From Trichoplax adhaerens (taxonomy: Eukaryota > Placozoa > Uniplacotomia > Trichoplacea > Trichoplacidae), in the NCBI RefSeq assembly GCF_000150275.1, contig NW_002060944.1, forward strand, positions 7,943,417 to 8,007,416: a DNA stretch of 64,000 nucleotides, written 5' to 3'. This document shows, one piece after another, positions 51,212 to 64,000 of this stretch; the stretch's first letter is position 1, and every line of letters starts with the position of its first letter. The notes below the pieces were generated by a model. That model was given only the letters and a program-made list of their open reading frames with translations, was not told the DNA's origin and made no database searches. Both the position numbers and the translations under genes were made by a program.

Positions 51212-51687
51212 TTAAAAGTAATTATCAGGTGTATGCGAAACGAAATCGTACTTCTCATCTATGTGATATGTTGTTTCGATCTTGACATCATATGACATAT
51301 ATTCGGCATCCTGTAAAGACAGATGTACGTAAGTTACGATTTTGTTATAGCATTTAAATAATACCAAACTATAACATAATAAATCAAATTTTTATATTTT
51401 GAATCGTAAAATTTGATATTCAATCCGGTAAAATTATATTTCTATACTTTACATTATTATATTTGAATATGCGAACGTGTGAGCAAGAGGTATAATAAAT
51501 ATATCCTATGAAGATGGATATAATCTATCTTTGGTACCACGTTTGAATTAATATCAAATTCGGATAAATAAGAGACAACAATGAATGCCTTGTTTTCGTA
51601 TTTGAAACATCGCTGAATCCAAGTTTTCTTGAGATTTTTTATTCGATATACCATTGTATAATATTGCAACTTGCAAAATGAATGCAT
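51212..51687 (-). CDS. Possible 3' end of an unrecognised gene (two exons)
   Basis: Weak candidate on the minus strand. A good acceptor (polypyrimidine tract ending CAG, just above 51310) opens exon 51310-51212, which encodes 32 residues (DAEYMSYDVKIETTYHIDEK and onward to a TAA). Upstream, the open segment from 51669 or 51687 to 51538 (containing YRIKNLKKTWIQRCFKYENK and IVVSYLSEFDINSNV) ends at a GTACC donor in matching phase 0. The joined peptide looks protein-like, not AT noise, but I do not recognise it and found no further upstream exons. It may be a lineage-specific gene, a relic or chance. Confidence 0.27.
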
Positions 51688-53290
51688 AGTACATTAGAGA
51701 AAGATACCTGACAATAAAATTTTATCTCGGCAGCTCATTCTTTTAATGGGCATATTTGCTAATTACTAAATATACTTTTATCTACTTAAATTGGCAATTT
51801 AATGTACAAAGGATAGATCAGAAAAATAGTACCACATGTTACAAAATATCTGGTAAATATTTTTGTTACTAAGGTTCCGAGGAAAACAATATTTTCGAAT
51901 TAATTTATTTTCTTAGCTGCATACTACATACAGCTTATTTGTCAAATCGATTTTAACCTTAACTACGGCTAATTTTTTGTCTATTGCTTACTATCATAAC
52001 ATAGTTGTAAATGTTTTATCTAGTGTGTTGAAGAAAATAAAGAAATTATAATGAACTTTCTTCTTTCAACTATGCTATTCCTTATAGGATGTGCTTCATT
52101 CCTTTATTATCATTATTATCTTAAAAATATTTACTAAGGTTAACTTACTATACTTTCTGTATATTTATGGTTAGTATTTTGATCTCAATTTCTTTTAATT
52201 CGCATTGATTAAATAGCAGATGATGATCTCATTAGGTATCGTCATGTTATTTTATTCCATTTTATTATCCATTATAACATAAGCATATAGCCAGAGAATC
52301 CTGTATTTCATATTTACCAACTATATATTATATAGTAGCACAATGACCGATTAATAATGAAAAATAAAAGAAAGTACGGTAATATATCAGAGAATAAATT
52401 AGGTGGACACCGGCATATTCAATAAGAAATAATTATTAAGATGGTAATAACGTATTCTGATAAAGCAATAACGTTTCACTCATGTATTGTTAAATCTATC
52501 CAATAACATTTGTATGGTTGGTACTTATAAATAGATTAAACTTGTTTCTAAGAATTTGAAAAGCTAATAGTTTAATAGAAATATACAGTAGAACAAGTGC
52601 GCTTTAAATATTAAATTTTTTTTCAAGATTACATGAAACCTGTTAAGACGCATAACTGAATTCATTTAATTAAGAAACTATATTCCTGCGATCAGGCATC
52701 TTATACTAAATACCTATACTTTGCTGCTGTTTATTATACTCATATTATAGTTTATGCTACAACAATTGCAAATAGGTAGATTCTGTTATCCTTGGACAAT
52801 TTTCATATTCATTGACAATAGTTGATACATTTGACAAAAATATGAAGGCACGGTTTTACCAAGCTCACTATTCAAAACTCCTATGACTATTTTCGACATT
52901 CGCGTAAATAGTACACTCTTGGATGATTTTAATTGCTTCAAATAGTTTTAGGATTCTATAATAATAATTTATGGTGCGGCCTTATTTAGGTTTCGCATGA
53001 GCTACTCTCTTGATCATAAAAAATAATAAAATATAAATGATATTCTTCCGTGTTTATTCCATTTAATAATAATAGTTTGTACATTTTAGATGATATACAT
53101 CACATTAATGCGATTATTTCCACACTCACTGATCGTTTTATCGATATGTATAGGAAAATCTCAGTGTAACTCTATGAAAAATAGATTATACACTTTATGA
53201 CAGTATACAGCACAGCATTATTAAATCTCTCAATTTAATTCTCAGAATGTAACAAAGCAAGTGCAAAAATATTGCAATATCCTTTCTTGG
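51688..53290. other. Intergenic, nothing recognised
   Basis: AT-rich, with no exon-like segment joined convincingly to the candidate fragment at 51212-51687 and no clear repeats. Confidence 0.45.
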
Positions 53291-53389
53291 CGATTACAGC
53301 TTTTCGAAAAGCGGCGTATTGTATGCTAATAGTTTACAGTATAGCATGACTAAACCTTGTAATTCAACGCTTTAATTAATGATTATGAT

Positions 53390-54440
53390 TTCAAAAAGAT
53401 AGCTAGTATCCTCCTTTAGCAATTTATTATCTTATAAAAAAGGCGTATGCAACTATTATGATCATTTACAGCAAAATATTATCAACAGTTTACGTTGTGA
53501 TTCAGTTATGCGTATTTTGATGATCGAAGTATCGAGAACAAAACAATATCTTATTTTGGCTAATTAAGTTTCATAAAAGTAGCTTAAGTATTCTATAATA
53601 CAAGTTTTGCTATGGACTTTACTGGACTTAATCAATTATAGTTTTAATTCAGCATCCGCGTCATTACAATATCAAACATGCACACAATGTCCTCCTTCGG
53701 TTATTTTCTTTCCACGATACGTGACGCATTCCTTGATGGTATGCAGCATCGTATTTTAGTACTATCAACTCAGCATTTTCCTGACCATATATCAAATATG
53801 TAAAATATCCTCCCACAGAACAACGTTGGCTCTACTGACAGTTATCCATTTTATTGTCATTTGCAGCACTGTGAATTAAGCCTTTGATTCAGTGCTCCAG
53901 CAGCCATCATATCAAGTATGCAAACAGTATCCTTCTACAGCTACCATAGTTGCATAGAAAATAGTTCATGTTCATTTTGATGATTTACAACAAAATATTA
54001 TTAAAGCTTATATAATTAATTTTTCATTCTTGTGATGATAGTTAAAAATATGTAAACAATATTCTCACTTAACTGCTCAAGTTATAGACAGCTGATTTAT
54101 TCGTTTTCTGATAATTGCAGTATAACTCTTATAAAGATTAGCCTGCAGTAAAGGCAGCACTTCCATATCATAATATCAAGGGCGTAATCAGACTTCACTG
54201 TGGTTATTTTTAGCTCTGCATAAATTCGTTGTTTGCATATTTTACTGACAGATTTGTAGTATAAAATTTTTATGAAGGCCTATAAAGATGATTCAAGTGC
54301 TTCAAGCTCCATATGATCGTAGCATGAATATCAAATACTGCACATATGGTACATCACGTATTTCTCCTTGGTCTTGCTGCTGCATAGAATTATTTTATAT
54401 TTTTAATAAATTGCAGAATGCACTTTAAGGTAAATTTCAA
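53390..54440 (+). repeat. Degenerate tandem array, spacing about 110-160 nt
   Basis: A module resembling 'atatcaaatatgcaaacaatatcctcct' recurs near 53670, 53787, 53910, 54040, 54172 and 54328, with a partial copy near 53400. The cores are followed irregularly by 'gctatt', 'gcatagaa' and 'tttacagcaaaatattat' modules. The units are very diverged and the spacing varies, so this is an old array recognised only by eye. Confidence 0.5.
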
Positions 54441-57165
54441 CGTAAAACTATTAAATTTCTCAAATTTACGCATCAATTTATTAGTGACGGATAGTTCTAA
54501 AATGTAGCCTTTAATTATAGTACAGTAAAAATATTTGTAATAGGAAAGTTTATTTATTTTTTAATTGTAAGAATAAATGTTATGATAGGAAAATGAAAGC
54601 AGCAGTCAGATGCTAATCAAGTTTTTCTATTATTTATTTCTAGTTTACAAGTGATCAGCCTTCCTGGAACTTGACAGTGGTCGAAAGAGAAAAATATTTG
54701 TTTGTCTTTGCTTGTATTTCCTAATGATGGATTACTATAGCATCAATAAAATATACGATAGTCTACCAGCTAGTCATATAGATAAATTTATAGATATTTT
54801 AATTATAAAGTAATACCCTTTCTATGTCCGTGTCGATATGAATGATGTCAAAGTATTTCTTCCGTTAATAATAACAATACCAATACGTAGCATCATTATA
54901 TTTAGTCATTGAATTATTAACATTAGTATTTATAGCCAATAATGTTTTTAATATAGTATTTAATCAATCTTTCTTTCTCCAATGCTAGGTTTGGGATTCT
55001 AACTACTTTCTATCGGACTACTTTACAATGAACTCTCTTAACATATCCGATCCTTGTTACTCTCTCAAACCCCAATCTAGCACAATGACGTACTATTTAT
55101 CATAATATTACTTATCCATAACTTCCGTAACAATATTTTGATGAAGAATAAATATTTATCATTCGCGAAATCACTCGACATGAGCATTTATGATTTCATT
55201 TGTAATATGTTACTTGTTTTCAAGTCCTATATGACTTTTCACTTTCTAAATCAGTTGGTGTAAAGAACAAAGAAATAACGTGCTTTAGCGAGTACTTGGA
55301 ATACGATTAACTACCGATCGTTACGGGAAAGGGCATCCATTTGTTTCTATCTAGTAGGATAGGATATCAAATCAACAATTTATCTCTATGGGATTAATTC
55401 TACTATCATAGAAAGCAATGTTTTAACGCTATTGATGGCTTTGATAGCAAAATATATGAGAGATTTTCAAAAACTTTTGCTTGCATACAGGATCAATCTT
55501 ACATTTAGCAACCCTTCAACTGCAATCTTATAATGAAATATTTGCAACTTACAACATCTGTTTCTATACACCTCTGTTCTACAATTATCTTATACGTGAA
55601 AAAAATTACGTAACTATAAAACCTTATTCTATCATCGTTTCTCAAATCGTAAACACTGTCAAACTACTGGAGATAAAGAGACATTTCGACTATTCGCCAA
55701 TTTTATGATCCTTTGCTAATAAATGATATTGAAAAGAATAGGTTTGACGATTTAAGGACGCATCCACAGCAACATGATGTTAATAGTTTGCTAAAAAGCA
55801 AAGCAAGTCTCTGAATTATTACTAGAACCATTTTCGATTGATACATTATCATTATTTTAAGCCAATTATATTCCTCAACTCGATGATTACAATTTTATAA
55901 GTTTCGAAATATTTACTAGATGAATCAGCGAGTTTACATGGCGAAACGTCAATTTAGAAACGATTCTTGCCTTTGCAGTTTATAAATGGCAGAATGCATG
56001 GGTCTCAGTACATAAACTGACCTGATGACACGCCAACTTATAATTAGTTAACGGTGCCTTTACAGCTTCTAAACGACAGACTGTATTGGCAGCGGATGAG
56101 TTATATCTTGACTAGACAGTAAATAAGCAGATTGGCTGAATAGTCTGTAAGTAAAAAATGCACTTAATGTCATAGTGAAGTTAGTTTAATTTGATATACT
56201 CGCAGATCTGATAGAGTCGAAGCTTTTAGGACAGCTTAGGATATACGCGCGATTGCTTGTTCAGCTTAATATTGTAAAGGCAAAATAGTTTAGGAAAAAT
56301 AAGTCCACTAAAGTAAATATCAAGCGAAAAGACATACAACACAGCTAGATTGTATCTAAAATATTGTTTTTTTTCTTATAGTTTAACTACAGTAATTTCT
56401 GCATTTAAATTTTAGAATATAATTTCCGAATATTAATCTGGATTGAATAAGCTTTTAATTATAAAACATCCTGGAGTACCTATACGATCAGCAGGCATAT
56501 ATATGTATAAAATAATAATGATGAATTATAATTAAGGCAACAGTCTAGAACTGGGTAAATTAAAAATCTATCATACGCGTATTTATTACGTATTTCTACA
56601 TGCTTATACGAGTATTCGGTGTGCAAATATGCAATCATAGCATATTTTCTGCTAATAATCGCTGCGCCAAATTATTGTAGTACTCGAGTTTTACGTCCCC
56701 TTAAGTTCGCAATCGTCTAACTCAAAACCTGAGTTATTAAAATTGAGCAAATCTCTAATGTGACACAATATCAGGTAAACATCGCGTTTAACCTTAAAAG
56801 CATCGTTTATTAATAGAAAGCTCGATAAGGGAAGAATCCACTTTTCTTCGCTCATAATAACAGTCGAAAGCGGCTTAGATAAACCGGATAATCAACCTAG
56901 TCTCCACGATGACAATTCCATGTTATCTAACAGTTATGTTAAGACATTACACATCATGTCACTTTATATAGCTACCTACTGCGGCCTTATACGCACATAG
57001 TAAGCATAGTATAAGTACACCGTTTCATCATCAGCAATTATGAAATCACCTTATAAACATAATAGACTATTCTACTTCTTAAAGCTACCGCACTTCAATT
57101 ACTACTGTAATTAATGAAACTACTATAAATACATATCCTACTAATAGCCAAATCATATTAAATTT
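54441..57165. other. Intergenic, nothing recognised
   Basis: AT-rich, no supported gene. The short frame at 55481-55708 (plus) is compositionally ordinary and without exon context. Confidence 0.45.
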
Positions 57166-57414
57166 TTAGATACTATATCCAGATAGCATCCTCATGTAAT
57201 CAGATCTAAATATTAAAGAATTGATGATTAGTTTTCGATATTCTGTTGTATGTTGCAAAGGAATCGATTTGCCTTTTCTGTCCATAAATGGGAAAAAACG
57301 CAGAAAAAACATTATGAAAGTTTGTTTGCGCCAATCTGCCTTCATATGGATCGTACTATGGTAGGCAATAATTTCATCGCCTGTAATTATTCTGATTAGA
57401 ATATTATCATCCAC
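57166..57414 (-). mobile_element. Possible second mariner transposase relic
   Basis: The 82-residue minus-strand peptide contains ILIRIITGDE near its start, close to the block that surrounds the first catalytic Asp of mariner transposases, but the following TW is replaced by II. A later FMDRKGKSIPLQ could be the degraded counterpart of the FFD.KG segment. No helix-turn-helix part, no further catalytic residues and no terminal repeats are visible. The similarity is short, so this is tentative; it is clearly not a working transposase. Confidence 0.4.
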
Positions 57415-60400
57415 ATAAGGCTCATTAGATTATGCTTTCTAATTATATCTTTCGCAATTTGGTAAGAATTAGGTACAGTGATTAACTGCAAACTTATAAA
57501 ACGTCGCTATGTTTAAATCGTAACAACACAAAATGTAATAAAACAATACGATGGAAACATACTATTTATCAAGCTAGAAGCATAATTTATATCATTTCTG
57601 TCTCCAAATTTGCTCAATTTTACCAAAAGTTAAAGTATAACAATTGAAGAGTCATATGCATCTAATACGATATTATTCCATAATTAAGGGTCTTTCTTAA
57701 ATCTGTCGCTCGTAGCTCAACCATCTTCAGGTTACAGGATTTCCATTGCTAACTAATGGATATGGTAATCCAAAGCATTTATTTTACAGCTCAAATTTTA
57801 GCTTTAATCTTATCGTAATACTGTACACTTTAAAAAAATGTAATGGCAAACTATACTTTTATAATCAAATGACTGCATACATCCTATAGCCATTTCGAAG
57901 CTGACTTAATTATTTGACTGCTGGTCTGATTTCTGTAGTTAAAAAAGCAAATTTAATTGTTTGCAATCTTTATTTTCATTTCTCACCAGTTTCTTTTCAA
58001 TCGATGATCCTTTCATCGTTATAAATCGTGATCTATCATTTTTCTATCATTTGTTCTCCTTGTACTCTGAAATTTCTCACGATTATTTTTAAATTATTGT
58101 TTCAGGTCATCTGATGCCTTGCACCTTGTATTATTAATACCTACATCTAGACAACTTCAGTCATTCTATTTTTACTAAATATTCCTCTAGTTAGGTGTAA
58201 TCTCATACTATTAATAATACAGAAATCATATATATCATATAATTTTAATTCTTTTCTTATTGTCGATATTTTACTTCTAGTAAAATGAATTTATCTAATC
58301 AGAAACTTAAATCCAGACATTTCGAATTGTATCTTAGAATATCTACATAATATCGTCGTGGAATTTGATCCTTATAATGTATTGTCTTATTAACCAAACT
58401 ATTGTGGCTTATGAATATCTATGCTTTTAAATCTAAAGACTCATGAGGTAATATTGTTAAATAAATTTCATATGGTTTACCAGGGTATACGTCTAATATA
58501 ACCTTTGCTTGCTACCGTAATAGATTCATTAGATCTTCCTAACTTTATTTCTTCCTCCTAGACGACAATATCGATGGCAAATTTTGATATCTTAGCAATC
58601 TTTCGTGATTTTATGTTATAAGTAATTTTCCCATCATCAACTTTGACTGTGATCAATATTTATTTATTTTTCGTTTGAGACAATGTATATCCAGTTATTG
58701 TCTGTAGAATTAATAGCGCTTTCTTTAGTTCTTCAAATACCAGCCTAAAGAATTATATTCTCACATATCCAAAAAATTTATTTTGACCTTTCTTGATGTC
58801 TGGTTGTAATAAGATAGGTTTATTTTTGCTATGCTAGACTATTGTGTGGAATAGAAATTTACTGTACTGAATGATTTAATTAACTTTCATAAATTTCAGG
58901 AAATCAATATTAAGAGTTTATTAATTTAAAAGTATGATTATTTTAAGAATACAAATATGGCAAGCTTGGATGAACATAATGTTGACGATGATTATTATTA
59001 CAATTATTAAAGTAAAGAACGTCAATACACTAAATACACAAATAATATACTGATGTTGGTAACCAGTTAAATAGCTCACAGCTAATTATAAAAGACAGGG
59101 AATAGAAAACGTCTATTATAACAAAATCTCAGACAATTAATTCCAAATGAGCAAGTGTTATTTGTTTTTATAGCGAGGATTTTAATTAGTTCTTCCAAAA
59201 TGGATTTCATACCCTTTTCGTTTGAATTCTTAAAAGACTTTAGGTTTATCTTCCCATAAATATACTGTCTTTAGCGGATTAAATCTTCGTTCCGTTTCTC
59301 AAAATTTATGCATATTGTAGTTTAGTCATATGAAATAATGATTTTCTTTTAAACTATAATTAAAAATAGTTCACAAACTGTTCAATGCTGGACAGACGAA
59401 AAGTTGCATCGCGAATATACGATGAGAAATGAAAGTAATTGAAATTTTGATCGATAATAAACTGATTGCCCAGTCTCATTTAATAAAATTAGATTCGATT
59501 TGATATAAATTATATGAAGAAAGCTCGTAAGCACGCACCAAGAACTAGTTTTCTGTATGAATAACATGATAGAGGTCAGAAAGCGATACATTGAAGTTGA
59601 CCCCAGATTTTATAATATAGCGATGAAATGCAACAATATAATTTGTAACATATCAATATCCATCTTTAATATTGACGATCATGAAAGTAATTATAAATGG
59701 ATTTACTTCTGCTTTCATTTTAATTTAAAGTAAACCCAATTTATCAATATCATAAGGTTTTTATTCAAGTGCGATAAGCAAAAATTTATTATCAATCCAG
59801 AGATGTCTACTCACTGTTCAAAAATCAATATTTTATCAAAAGTATTACATAGTAATAAATTGCAACACATAAAGTAAAAGTTTTAATGTCAATACATGTT
59901 TGCACAATATAAAGCTACCTCGTATTGAGTTATACGAAAGAAACTCATTAAAAGAATTCTGAAATTACTAAATTTATTTAGCTGAATATAATCTAACTTG
60001 AAACAGGATGCGAAAATCGATGTAACGATTTGATTCGTACAAGATGTTGTAATGTAATCGATGAACTACAATATTTTAATGAATTAGCAAACAGAAAGAC
60101 AATTTATGGCATTTATACTCTGCCTTTAATAGAAAAGGTTTAAAATATTGCAGATATTGATGATAAACTTGAAGAAATCACACAATCTCATTAATTAGAA
60201 CTAGTACGTCATAACTGTCAGATGGACGTAGATGCCAAATATTTTTGATGGATTAATTAAATAGTTTGCGATACCATTCAAGAGATAGCAATGTAAGTTA
60301 TTATAATAAATAAATAGGTTATGACTGCTGGTGACTTAAAACTAGCTGTATTTCATAAACTATTAGACACAGTATAATTCAATTTTGCTGATACCAAATA

Positions 60401-63400
60401 AAGTTTTGGTACTGGGAGATTTTCATTAGACCTGATATGGATGGGTAGCTAAATTGAATCTCTATTTAAAATAATCTGAAATATATTTTTACGGAATGAA
60501 TAGAATAACTAGGAATAGAAATTATGCTTATGTAATAAATACTATGAACCAGTGGGTTAAAAATTAGTTTCAAAATGGCCCATTAAGTTCTAGATTCGCC
60601 AATTGCAATTCATAATTTAGGATTTATGATATGCAATAACTCGACTTGATGACCTATACTATAAACCGTAAGACTTACTAACAGTACAAAGACATATTTA
60701 ATACAGATTAAATTATAAAGCCACGTTGCTACATTTTCTAATTCTTTGCCATATTTATAGAATTTTAGATCACTCGTATAATATATCTATAGAATCTTAT
60801 ATTATATTTGGTTTCCGGTGATAGCAGAGGGTTTTAATTTCTGCAAATATGATATATTAGGTTTCTAATGTTGACAGAATATTTTTCTACCTTGTGTTAA
60901 TGGTGTAATATACAGTGAAAATGATCTTTAAAGCAAGTGATATAGATAGAGTCCCTTGCTTTACATTTAAAGGTAAAAATATTATGCCTACAATACTCCA
61001 AGCTACTTTTACTTATTGGATCTCCTAGCTTAAATAACTGGTAAAATAATAAGAGATGACGTGATAATGCTTAGATTAATTGGCTCCGGTAGTATCAGAA
61101 AATTGCCAACTCGGTTTCGTAATAAGGGTCATAAAATAAATACGAGTCTTTAAAATTTCTGGGATCTGCTATCCCTTAACTCTTCATAGGAATTTGGACG
61201 CCTTTACCTTTACGTTATAAGACTACAAAATTAATTTTATTTAACAATCTGTCGAGCTTATACAGTCTTCATCAGCTAACTTTGACGAATCATCTTAACT
61301 ATCTAACGGTAGATTCTTACCTATTAATCCTATTTATATAACAATATTTATGGTATGGATATCTATCGTGCACGTAGTGGCTTAGTAACTGGACTAGAGT
61401 ATGTTCATTCATAGAATCATTCATAGAATAACGTATAATCTGCTATCAATCAGGATTATAATCGCTTGATATCAGTGCCAATCTATCGTCTATCTTGTAC
61501 TTTTAGGCATGTCGATTAGGCTTTTCGCGAATTGACTGGATTTCGTATTTGGACGGTAACAATAAGAGAACTGCAATATATCCAGTCAGGTGATCTAATT
61601 TATTTTTAACCAACCAGTAGCCGAAAGACTACAAACATAATTGTGCACATCGTGGAATCAGTCATTTAAGGATTCTAGTGTCAAGAGATGCACTCTAAGT
61701 AGCGAAATTAATGAGATATTTATTGTGGAGAATATTAGTGATATACAACCTCTTATATTGCTAAGAGTAATTCTAATTCTATTTGGATAGAAGTTAATAA
61801 ACGCAACTTGTAAAGATTGTTTAAGTATTACTTCATCCCTGAGTTTTTTTCGGAGTACCTCGACGCAAAGTCATATATATGTTATACATATATTCATCAA
61901 GGGCCACAATTACAACAACTAGAATATTTTTAATGTCTACATCGACAATATATGCGTAATAATAATCATCCGCTCATGAAACTTATGAAAAAGGCAGAAC
62001 ATGAATTAATGTGCTTTAGCTGAAAATGTATTACCGCAACAATCTCTAACTGATCTACCGGCATTCTTCTAAAACGCTTATATCTAGTGCATACTTTGAA
62101 AAATATATTAAATTAATTACGGCCAACTATTCTTGTAAAGAACTGATATGTTTGGATGTTGCTTAATCAGATTTAAAAATCCGATACCAATTTTAGCACA
62201 CAGATAATTTAATTGCATTCTTTACTCATCTGTTAGATATATAAAACGTGATATATTTTCTTTATTTATAAATCTAACATGATACATTGAGTGTAAAATG
62301 TAATGTACCGAACTATTGAATTATTATAGCTAGCATTAGCAAGCAACGTAATGAAGGCCTTAATTACACTAGGTGTTTCGATTTTTACCAGAATATTAAA
62401 TCAAAATTATTAACAAATTAAAATCTTGGCTCTATGCATTCATGGAAAATTGCCAATACGTGAGAATATATTCGGCCTAAGAAGGTATACTCAATACGAT
62501 TGAAGGCATTCGGTAGTTTATAAATATCTATGCAAATCATCCAGCTGGTCTGATCATATAAACAACAATAGAAGTTGCTCAGTATGTACATGCACATAGG
62601 CAACATAATTTTAAGAGCAATTATATCTACAAATATGGAAAAATACCAGAAGACTTATAAACTTTGTAAAGACAGGCAATGAAAATTTGTAATAGAAATG
62701 GGCATAGAGAAATAGCGGCAAAACTGGAAGGTGAAATGACGTTGCACGTAATAGAATTGTCAAATCAAAAATATTTATTCAAAAAATGAAAATGGATCTG
62801 TTAATTTATTCAGCATTTGTGCATGGTTAAGAACAGTAGCAAAATTTTAATGATATATACAGCTGATTTAGCTGTATTTCTCTTTGTTGATATTGATTCT
62901 CTGCATTCACTGAAAGTTTTATTTTACTTCTACGTATACATAGCTTGACTACCGATTTAATAAATCTTGATTCATTTGAAAGTTTAATTTTATAGGTTAG
63001 AGTTACGTATCTTGATTACCCAACCAGTAATTCTTAATTTATTTAAGACGTAAATTAAAATCAGCCGATGACAATGATGCTGTTGCCAAAGAGTGAGGCA
63101 TAAAATTGCCTTTCATTATTTTCTCTCCTATTTTAATAATTAATTTACCCATTCTTATCCAGGTATTAAAATTTTTAAGAGATTGGATAAATAATACAAT
63201 CCACATCGATAGACAATAACAAAGTTGAAGAATAAACTTCTAATTTCTACGGAAATAGTACAAGATTATTGAGCACATATTTCTATACAATTAAAGTCAT
63301 AGCTGCGTTATTTCAATTATGTATCCTCTATGCTTCATTTAATGTAAGGGAAATTAAGAAGACATCTCTAGGTTCGTGCAGTATTCTAAATTATTACAAT

Positions 63401-64000
63401 TATCCATAACATCGATTATATTATAGAGTCAAATGTAATTTTAATCTTATATGATAATGGAAAAAGCTATTTCCAATGTGTACTTTAGGTTGCTATCGCT
63501 TATTGACATGAATAGTAGCCTTGAAATTCCATCCATTTCAATTGTTCAAAGAGCATGAATAATTTAATAAGTGTATCTCCACTTGAAAAATATAAACTTA
63601 CTCATGGAAATATTATCGCATTTTAGAAGCTATCGTTGGTTTAATAGATACTAGAAGAATTAGATTTTGATATGTGTGCAATAGCCAATGTGTGCTAAGT
63701 ACTTAGGCAACTAAAATATCATCTACTAGCTTGAGATCAATGTATCGATTCGAGCATTATTGGAATAGAAGTTTTAGTAGAAGCTTACTAATTGCTTCAA
63801 TTAAGGTCTAATAAATTCGATAGACGTATTCATTTCGGCTCATAAACTCAGGATTAATATTATTATATCTAATTTCAAGTTCTATCTATCCTTTATGCAC
63901 ATGAAATTATTTTATTACAACTATCAAAGTCTATCAAGTATTCATTTCAGAGTTATAAATAGGATTGACAGCTTGCATGGTTTAAGAGATGATATCATCA
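57415..64000. other. 6.6-kb gene-poor tail, nothing recognised
   Basis: No family-like exon, RNA gene, mobile element or clear repeat seen. Short frames at 59382-59591 and 62418-62606 (minus) are unremarkable; the latter is Cys-rich but matches nothing I know. Together with 45277-57165 this makes about 18.7 kb without a confident gene, in contrast to the dense 20.8-36.5 kb section. Confidence 0.45.

Noticed and set aside
62418-62606. 62-residue Cys-rich minus-strand frame
   Set aside because: No recognisable motif spacing, no signal peptide pattern and no exon context.
1-64000. tRNA, rRNA or CRISPR elements
   Set aside because: A visual search for B-box-like sequences, long conserved RNA cores and regularly spaced identical repeats gave nothing that holds up; a covariance-model search would be decisive.

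Overview
This is an AT-rich (about two thirds A+T) nuclear window from an animal. The evidence is spliced genes with short GT-AG introns and animal-type proteins: SHPRH, SH3BP5/Sab, a TMUB-type ubiquitin-like membrane protein, an hnRNP A/B-DAZAP1-Musashi-class RNA-binding protein and BTB-BACK-Kelch proteins. The dense intron structure (30 coding exons in 7.5 kb for SHPRH, most introns 67-140 nt) and compact layout best fit a placozoan such as Trichoplax. That assignment is inferred from gene style, not from a marker gene.

Layout. 1-7.2 kb: no intact gene; a decayed mariner transposase (2.8-3.3 kb), a diverged tandem duplication (3.9-5.3 kb) and a strongly C-rich/G-poor strand-asymmetric stretch (5.3-6.3 kb). 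7.2-15.8 kb, minus strand: two BTB-BACK-Kelch genes, one interrupted by a 50-N assembly gap, with a truncated frameshifted BACK-domain relic between them. Non-coding blocks around the relic are shared with the first 5 kb, so this end is a decayed segmental-duplication zone of a Kelch family. 15.8-20.8 kb: nothing recognised. 20.8-23.5 kb, minus: SH3BP5 homologue, 8 exons. 25.5-33.0 kb, plus, divergent from it: SHPRH homologue. 35.2-36.5 kb, minus: TMUB homologue, 2 exons. 36.6-37.8 kb: local repeats full of the palindrome-like motif TACTGTACAGTA, which is also scattered over roughly 24-49 kb. 42.9-45.3 kb, plus: two-RRM protein, 4 exons. 45.3-64 kb: a gene-poor tail with a 228-bp tandem duplication, a degenerate repeat array, a possible second mariner relic and one weak candidate gene fragment.

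The genes do not form a pathway. SHPRH (DNA-damage-tolerance ubiquitin ligase/translocase), TMUB (ER-membrane Ubl protein) and Kelch proteins (usually CUL3 ubiquitin-ligase adaptors) all touch ubiquitin biology, but nothing in the sequence shows they work together. I found no convincing undescribed system. The most useful leads are the absence of the linker-histone domain from this SHPRH, a stop-free in-frame SHPRH intron, the Kelch duplication/decay history, the repeat islands and an unassigned two-exon fragment near 51.5 kb. All exon limits are manual readings supported by reading-phase continuity and family similarity; no transcript data were available.
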